64,000 nucleotides of DNA from Christensenella sp964438705 (lineage in GTDB: Bacteria > Bacillota > Clostridia > Christensenellales > Christensenellaceae): contig CAYTKQ010000002.1 in NCBI GenBank assembly GCA_964438705.1, forward strand, positions 1 to 64,000. The letters run 5' to 3'. Positions within the stretch are counted from its first letter, which is position 1, and each line of letters starts with the position of its first letter. The notes under the pieces were generated by a model. That model was not told the origin of the DNA, did not search any database, and worked only from the letters and a program-made list of their open reading frames with translations. Positions 59,886 to 64,000 of the stretch are shown piece by piece. The position numbers and the translations under genes were made by a program.

Positions 59886-60596
59886 ATGGGCGCTGTATTT
59901 CGAAGAGAATTGAACGACTACTTTAACGGCATGCTGGGCTATGTGTTCATTGGCGCGTTTTTATTTCTGGTGGGCATCATGTTCACGGCGAATAACATCC
60001 TGCCTCTGAATTCAAGTTTTAATACCACGCTCAACGATTGCATTTATGTTTTTTTGTTTACTTCTCCACTTTTGACAATGCGATTGGTTTCGGAGGAAAA
60101 GCGGACAAAAAGGGATCAGCTTCTGCTTACCTCCAGCCTTTCGCTGCCGTCGGTCGTATTGGGAAAATATTTGGCCGCATTTTCGGTATATGCGGCGGCG
60201 CTTGGAATCACGATGATCTACCCGATTATTTTGATCATCTTCGGGAATCCGCCTGTGGCAATGATGCTGAACGGATATTTTGGGCTTCTGCTGGCGGGGG
60301 CGGCGATCATTGCGGTCGGGACATTTGTTTCCACGCTGACGGAAAATCAGCTTTCTGCGGCGTTGGGAACCTACGGCTTGCTGCTGCTGTTCGTGATGCT
60401 TGATATGCTGGTTCCTTATGTGAAGAACGGCGTGCTGGTCACGATTTTGGAATGGCTGTCGCTTTTCCGCAGGTTTGCGGCGTTCCACTATGGAACGGTG
60501 AGCCTCTCATCGATCGTCTATTATCTGGCGTTCACCTCTGCATTTGTATTCCTCAGCGTCATGATGCTGGAGCGCAGGAGGTGGAAAAACACATGA
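59886..60596 (+). CDS. ABC-2 permease, GldF-like
   Basis: A 236-residue membrane protein with six helices, starting MGAVFRRELNDYFNGMLGYVFIGAFLFLVG. The segment TMRLVSEEKRTKRDQLLLTSSLSLPSVVLGKYLAAF is the ABC-2 family hallmark. GGGG lies 7 nt before ATG 59886. Its stop overlaps the next start (ATGA). Confidence 0.9.
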   Translation: MGAVFRRELNDYFNGMLGYVFIGAFLFLVGIMFTANNILPLNSSFNTTLNDCIYVFLFTSPLLTMRLVSEEKRTKRDQLLLTSSLSLPSVVLGKYLAAFSVYAAALGITMIYPIILIIFGNPPVAMMLNGYFGLLLAGAAIIAVGTFVSTLTENQLSAALGTYGLLLLFVMLDMLVPYVKNGVLVTILEWLSLFRRFAAFHYGTVSLSSIVYYLAFTSAFVFLSVMMLERRRWKNT

Positions 60597-62008
60597 GCAA
60601 TTTACGGATGCTGAAAAAAAACGGTTTCTGGGCGCTGATGATCGTAATCGTTGTGGCGTGCGCGATTGTTGCCACGATGCTGGCGCAGAAAATGGAAGAG
60701 GAATTTAAGCTTCAGGTCGATTTGACGGACAATCAGATATACAGCATAGGGCAAACCACAAAAAATGTCTTATCCGCCGTTGATCGAGAGATCGATATTT
60801 ACACGGTGTACCCGCAAGGGGAAGAGGATCATACGCTCAGCGAGCTGCTGCGCAGGTATCAGGCGGAAAACGAGAAGATTCGCGTGATGAATCTCGATCC
60901 GTTGCGCACACCGCTGGCGGTGCAGCAATTTGAAGAAAAAGACGCCAAAATCGAGGATAAGTCGATCATCGTCATGGAGGCGGGAAACGAGACCAACTAC
61001 CGCGTGATCAAACCCGAGGACCTTTACGAATGGCAGCTCGAGGGGGAACAGCTGTATGCGACCGGAATGGTCGCGGAGCAGCGCGTCACCTCTGCGATCA
61101 ACTCGATTATGGGCGGAAAGCAGTCCCGCGTGTTGTTTGCGGAGGGGCACCAAGAGCTGGGGGAAGACACCCTCTATTACATTGCGGGCACGCTGACAAG
61201 CGACGATTATGCGGTGGAGACGTATCATCTGATCTATAACGATTCGGCGCTCACCGCCGATGATTGCCTGATGTTTATTGCGCCGATGAAGGATTTGAGC
61301 GCAGAAGAGGCGGATGTACTGGAAAAATTTTTGGCAAGCGGAGGGCAGGCGGTATTTCTCATCAATCCGATGGCACCGGAGCTTCCAAATTTCCAGCGTG
61401 TATTGGGAAACTACGGTTTGTCGCTCAATGCGGACCTGATCGTGGAGCAGGAACCGGAACGGTACTTTCAAAACCCTGTTTTTATCGCTCCGGAAATAAA
61501 GGAGCATCCCACTACGCAAATGCTCACGGAAAGCGGCGTAGGCCCGGTGATGTCACGCTGCCGCAGCGTGAAGATAGAAGAAAAAACGGGGATTGAGGCG
61601 ACAGCTCTTTTTGTGACAAGCGAAAAAAGCTTTGGGAAGATCGATCCGCTTACGCAGACACTGGACCGCGAAGACGGCGACAAAGACGGCCCGTTTGCTT
61701 TGGCTGTGGCGGCTGAGAACCAAAGCAACGGATCGCGGATCGTGTTGTTTGGAAGCAGCGATTTCATTTCCACTCTGAACAATGCGCGTTACGGTGGGAA
61801 TTTAACGACATTGATGGGCGGCATCGTGTGGGCAAACGGGCAGGAGAGCACAACGGTGATCATTCCTCCAAAATCGTTCGTCGATCCGCCGCTGCGCATT
61901 ACGAGCCAGACGCAGAGTATGCTGCTGATCATTTTGGCGGTCGGCGTGATACCGGTTGTTGTCCTTGTGACGGGCGCGCTGGTGTGGCGGAAAAGAGTGC
62001 GGCAATGA
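60593..62008 (+). CDS. GldG-like ABC auxiliary protein
   Basis: A 471-residue protein with an N-terminal helix (about 12-32), a large extracytoplasmic domain of the GldG/ABC_transp_aux type (LTDNQIYSIGQTTKNVLSAVDREIDIYTVYP; EGHQELG; VLEKFLASGGQAVFLINPM; VLFGSSDFIS) and a C-terminal helix with RKRVRQ. In Bacteroidetes GldG works with GldF and GldA in gliding and secretion; in Firmicutes the role is unknown. It overlaps both neighbours by ATGA, so the complex is made in step. Confidence 0.9.
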   Translation: MSNLRMLKKNGFWALMIVIVVACAIVATMLAQKMEEEFKLQVDLTDNQIYSIGQTTKNVLSAVDREIDIYTVYPQGEEDHTLSELLRRYQAENEKIRVMNLDPLRTPLAVQQFEEKDAKIEDKSIIVMEAGNETNYRVIKPEDLYEWQLEGEQLYATGMVAEQRVTSAINSIMGGKQSRVLFAEGHQELGEDTLYYIAGTLTSDDYAVETYHLIYNDSALTADDCLMFIAPMKDLSAEEADVLEKFLASGGQAVFLINPMAPELPNFQRVLGNYGLSLNADLIVEQEPERYFQNPVFIAPEIKEHPTTQMLTESGVGPVMSRCRSVKIEEKTGIEATALFVTSEKSFGKIDPLTQTLDREDGDKDGPFALAVAAENQSNGSRIVLFGSSDFISTLNNARYGGNLTTLMGGIVWANGQESTTVIIPPKSFVDPPLRITSQTQSMLLIILAVGVIPVVVLVTGALVWRKRVRQ

Positions 62009-63333
62009 GCAAAGCAAAAAAATTCGGTGCGGCAGGGGCAATCGTGCTGCTGGCGGTACTTGTGGGAGTTTTGGTTTTCATGACCGACAAGCCGGTAAAA
62101 GCCGAGGGCAAATGGTTGAGCGAAAGGGAAACGGCGAGCATCGTTTCGATTGGAATTGTCGATGACGCGCAGGCGGTGTCGGTTTCCATTGAAAAACAGG
62201 ATGGCATATGGCGCGCTTCGCATGGGAACGAAGTGAGCGCCGCACGGATGGCCTCCCTGCTGGCGGTGCTTGGGTATATGAAGGCGGAGGACGTGGCTGA
62301 AAACGATGCGGGAACGGCAGAGTTTGGAACACAGACGCCGTCGCTGACCATAAACGCGGCCTACGAGGACGGAGCGGCGGACACCTATTATCTTGGGATT
62401 TCTGTGCCCGGCAAGGGAACGTATCTGCAAAAAGCGCAGGATGAGGCGGTTTATCTTTTGGACGAACAGCGTTCCAAGACGTTGAAGGATTTTTCAAAAT
62501 CCTTGTTCTCCATACCGCTCGATCAAGTAGATTTTAACAGGATCGTCGGCGTTTACCTGAATCATCCAACGTATGGAAACATGAACATCAACCGCTCGGA
62601 AGCGCCGCGTTCAAAGGGTGATTTCTACTGGAATATGGCCAAGCCTTATCCTTATTACGCAAAGACGCAACGTGTGGAAAACATCATCGGTACAGTGGCA
62701 GAAATCGGATGGGTAAAAATTTCGGCGGAGGGTCAGGCCGAAATGGAAGAGTTTGTCAAAACGGATGGGCCGTCCCTCACGCTTTATGACGGATCGGATC
62801 GGGAGCTGCGGCTTACATTCGGCGAAACGACTGAAAACGACGTGTATGTCAGGCTCAACGATGAAAAGCAGATTTACCTGATGGATCAGGCTGTGCTGCG
62901 GATTTTTGATGAAACACCGGAAGCAATGATCGACACGACATTTTATTATTACGAACCCACCTCGATCACAGAATGCGTGCTGCAATGGAACGGGGCGGAA
63001 ACGACGCTCGGTGCGTTGTGGATGCAGGACGGCGACATCAAGGCGCAGCGATATTTCCTCAACGGGAATGTCATTGCCGGAAGCGATTATCATGACCGTG
63101 CACAGATGTTTTCAGAATTGCAAATACAGCCGGAAAGCATCGCAAACGAGGCGTTGGGGGAAAGCATGGGCGCGATAGCGCTCAAGCGGCTGTCCCCGCC
63201 ATACGAACAAACGATACGGCTGTGGGGATTGCGCGATCGGCCGCAGGAAATCGGCGTGGATTACGGAAACGGCGTAATCGGGACGGTGAAAGCCGACGCG
63301 TTTGCCAGTCTGGCGGAGCAGATAGCCGCATAA
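62005..63333 (+). CDS. DUF4340 protein linked to the Gld-type ABC system
   Basis: A 442-residue protein with an N-terminal signal anchor (AGAIVLLAVLVGVLVFMT, about 10-27) and a beta-rich extracytoplasmic domain containing two diverged halves, each with a short strand-rich repeat (VSVSIEKQDGIWRASHGNEVSAARMASLL; ALKRLSPPYEQTIRLWGL). DUF4340 proteins regularly follow GldG genes. The function is not known; a surface scaffold or polymer-binding role is possible. It overlaps the previous gene by ATGA, and no terminator was seen after it. Confidence 0.85.
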   Translation: MSKAKKFGAAGAIVLLAVLVGVLVFMTDKPVKAEGKWLSERETASIVSIGIVDDAQAVSVSIEKQDGIWRASHGNEVSAARMASLLAVLGYMKAEDVAENDAGTAEFGTQTPSLTINAAYEDGAADTYYLGISVPGKGTYLQKAQDEAVYLLDEQRSKTLKDFSKSLFSIPLDQVDFNRIVGVYLNHPTYGNMNINRSEAPRSKGDFYWNMAKPYPYYAKTQRVENIIGTVAEIGWVKISAEGQAEMEEFVKTDGPSLTLYDGSDRELRLTFGETTENDVYVRLNDEKQIYLMDQAVLRIFDETPEAMIDTTFYYYEPTSITECVLQWNGAETTLGALWMQDGDIKAQRYFLNGNVIAGSDYHDRAQMFSELQIQPESIANEALGESMGAIALKRLSPPYEQTIRLWGLRDRPQEIGVDYGNGVIGTVKADAFASLAEQIAA

Positions 63334-63468
63334 AGCCGTTACAAAAAAATTTATTTTCCGCAAATTCTATATAGGAGGCCTTTGAAACAAATCTGCCAAT
63401 CCAGCGGAAACGGGAAGAGACCCAGATACTGGGGATCGCACAAACAATCATGTAAGGAGGAAAATTTT

Positions 63469-64000
63469 ATGAAAAAAGGTTTAGTGATCTTATTGGTGTG
63501 CGTCATGGTGATGCTGGCTGTAACGGCTTGCTCCGCACCGGCGGCCGCGCCCTCTGAAACGCCCTCGGCGGCGGAGGCAAGCGGCAGCGAGGTAGCGGCG
63601 AGCGAGAAGCCCGCGGAAGCCGACGGGGGAGCGAAATTTATCGCCTATGCAAACAAGGGTCTGGATTATTATTTCTGGACGGTATGTCAGGTAACGGCGC
63701 AAAAGGAAAGTGAAAGCCGCGGCTGGACGTTTGAAGCGGCGGACGCAAAGCTCGATAGTGCGAAACAGTTTGACCAGTTCGTAAACTTCATCAACAAGAA
63801 GCCTGACGCGATCATGGCGGATCCGAATGATTCCGAAGGTCTGATTGCGGCTGCGGATCAGGCGGTGGCGGCGGGAATTCCGGTCGCGATCGTCGACACG
63901 CCTTTGACGGGCGGCGACATTGCCGTTACGGTCGCGTTTGACAACTATGACGCCGGAACGCTGGCGGCTCAGGCGATCGTCAAAGCGCTGGAAGAAAAAT
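63469..64000 (+). CDS. Sugar-binding lipoprotein, CUT2 type (truncated by window end)
   Basis: 177 codons are visible with no stop. The signal MKKGLVILLVCVMVMLAVTA is followed by the lipobox Cys (CSAP, about residue 21) and an Ala/Ser/Glu-rich linker to about residue 55. The type I binding fold then begins: FIAYANKGLDYYFWTVCQVTAQKESESRGW and PDAIMADPNDSEGLIAAADQAVAAGIPVAIVDTP. AAGGAGG lies 9 nt upstream. Permease and ATPase genes probably follow beyond the window and could also serve the orphan binding protein at 57094. Confidence 0.9.
   Translation, partial: MKKGLVILLVCVMVMLAVTACSAPAAAPSETPSAAEASGSEVAASEKPAEADGGAKFIAYANKGLDYYFWTVCQVTAQKESESRGWTFEAADAKLDSAKQFDQFVNFINKKPDAIMADPNDSEGLIAAADQAVAAGIPVAIVDTPLTGGDIAVTVAFDNYDAGTLAAQAIVKALEEK

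Noticed and set aside
1..64000. Search by eye for tRNA, rRNA, CRISPR arrays, prophage or intact transposase genes
   Set aside because: No regularly spaced repeats, no rRNA-like or tRNA cloverleaf sequence and no phage or transposase gene were recognised; the only mobile trace is the remnant at 21151-21296.

Overview
The window looks like part of a chromosome from an anaerobic, low-to-mid GC Gram-positive bacterium of the Clostridia (a gut Christensenellales or Oscillospirales-type organism would fit; the exact placement is inference). The signs are Shine-Dalgarno sequences of the AGGAGG type, lipoprotein signal peptides on all solute-binding proteins, a cell-wall or membrane anchored giant glycosidase, YesM/YesN two-component regulation, and no outer-membrane genes. 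The content is almost entirely carbohydrate uptake and breakdown. No rRNA, tRNA, CRISPR array or intact mobile element was seen; the only mobile trace is a 145-bp IS3-like remnant at 21151-21296.

Layout. (1) 1-1161: the tail of a probable 2-oxoacid:ferredoxin oxidoreductase subunit and a leucine-type amino acid dehydrogenase. (2) 2035-21135: an L-rhamnose module. It holds a 3,502-residue surface protein with two GH78 rhamnosidase units, a secreted NlpC/P60 hydrolase, an AraC regulator, a four-gene CUT2 sugar ABC importer and L-rhamnose isomerase; rhamnulokinase and aldolase are absent. (3) 21342-35433: a GntR (FCD) regulator divergent from a 12-gene operon with a five-gene Opp/Dpp-type importer and seven enzymes: a URO-D family protein, YhcH-like, an aldo/keto reductase, a Gfo/Idh oxidoreductase, two SDRs (one lacking every catalytic residue), an HpcH/HpaI aldolase and a NagB-like protein. 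This is the best candidate for an undescribed pathway. (4) 35564-53559: a galactoside module with an MsmK-type ATPase, a CUT1 importer, YesL, YesMN, a second URO-D-like protein, GH36 alpha-galactosidase, GH42 beta-galactosidase and the Leloir genes galK, galE and galT. (5) 53791-64000: a DeoR regulator divergent from a DapA-like aldolase and a 2-hydroxyacid dehydrogenase, followed by an orphan sugar-binding lipoprotein, an SDR, a Gld-type ABC operon with a DUF4340 protein, and the start of another sugar-binding lipoprotein.

How it fits together. Each block pairs a sugar-responsive regulator with an importer and enzymes for one substrate class. The surface rhamnosidase releases rhamnose, the CUT2 system imports it and RhaA isomerises it. 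Galactosides are imported intact by the CUT1 system, hydrolysed inside the cell by GH36 and GH42, and galactose enters the Leloir pathway. The GntR locus imports an unknown oligomer or glycoside and processes it by oxidation, isomerisation and retro-aldol cleavage.

Regulatory structure is unusually readable. Three solute-binding-protein genes are each followed by a perfect hairpin before the rest of their operon. TTGTAGNACAA palindromes flank the GntR divergent region. A three-way-junction RNA precedes the MsmK gene. A 65-bp repeat with compensated stems lies upstream of both the AraC gene and the rhamnose importer. The histidine kinase gene appears to be transcribed without a leader.
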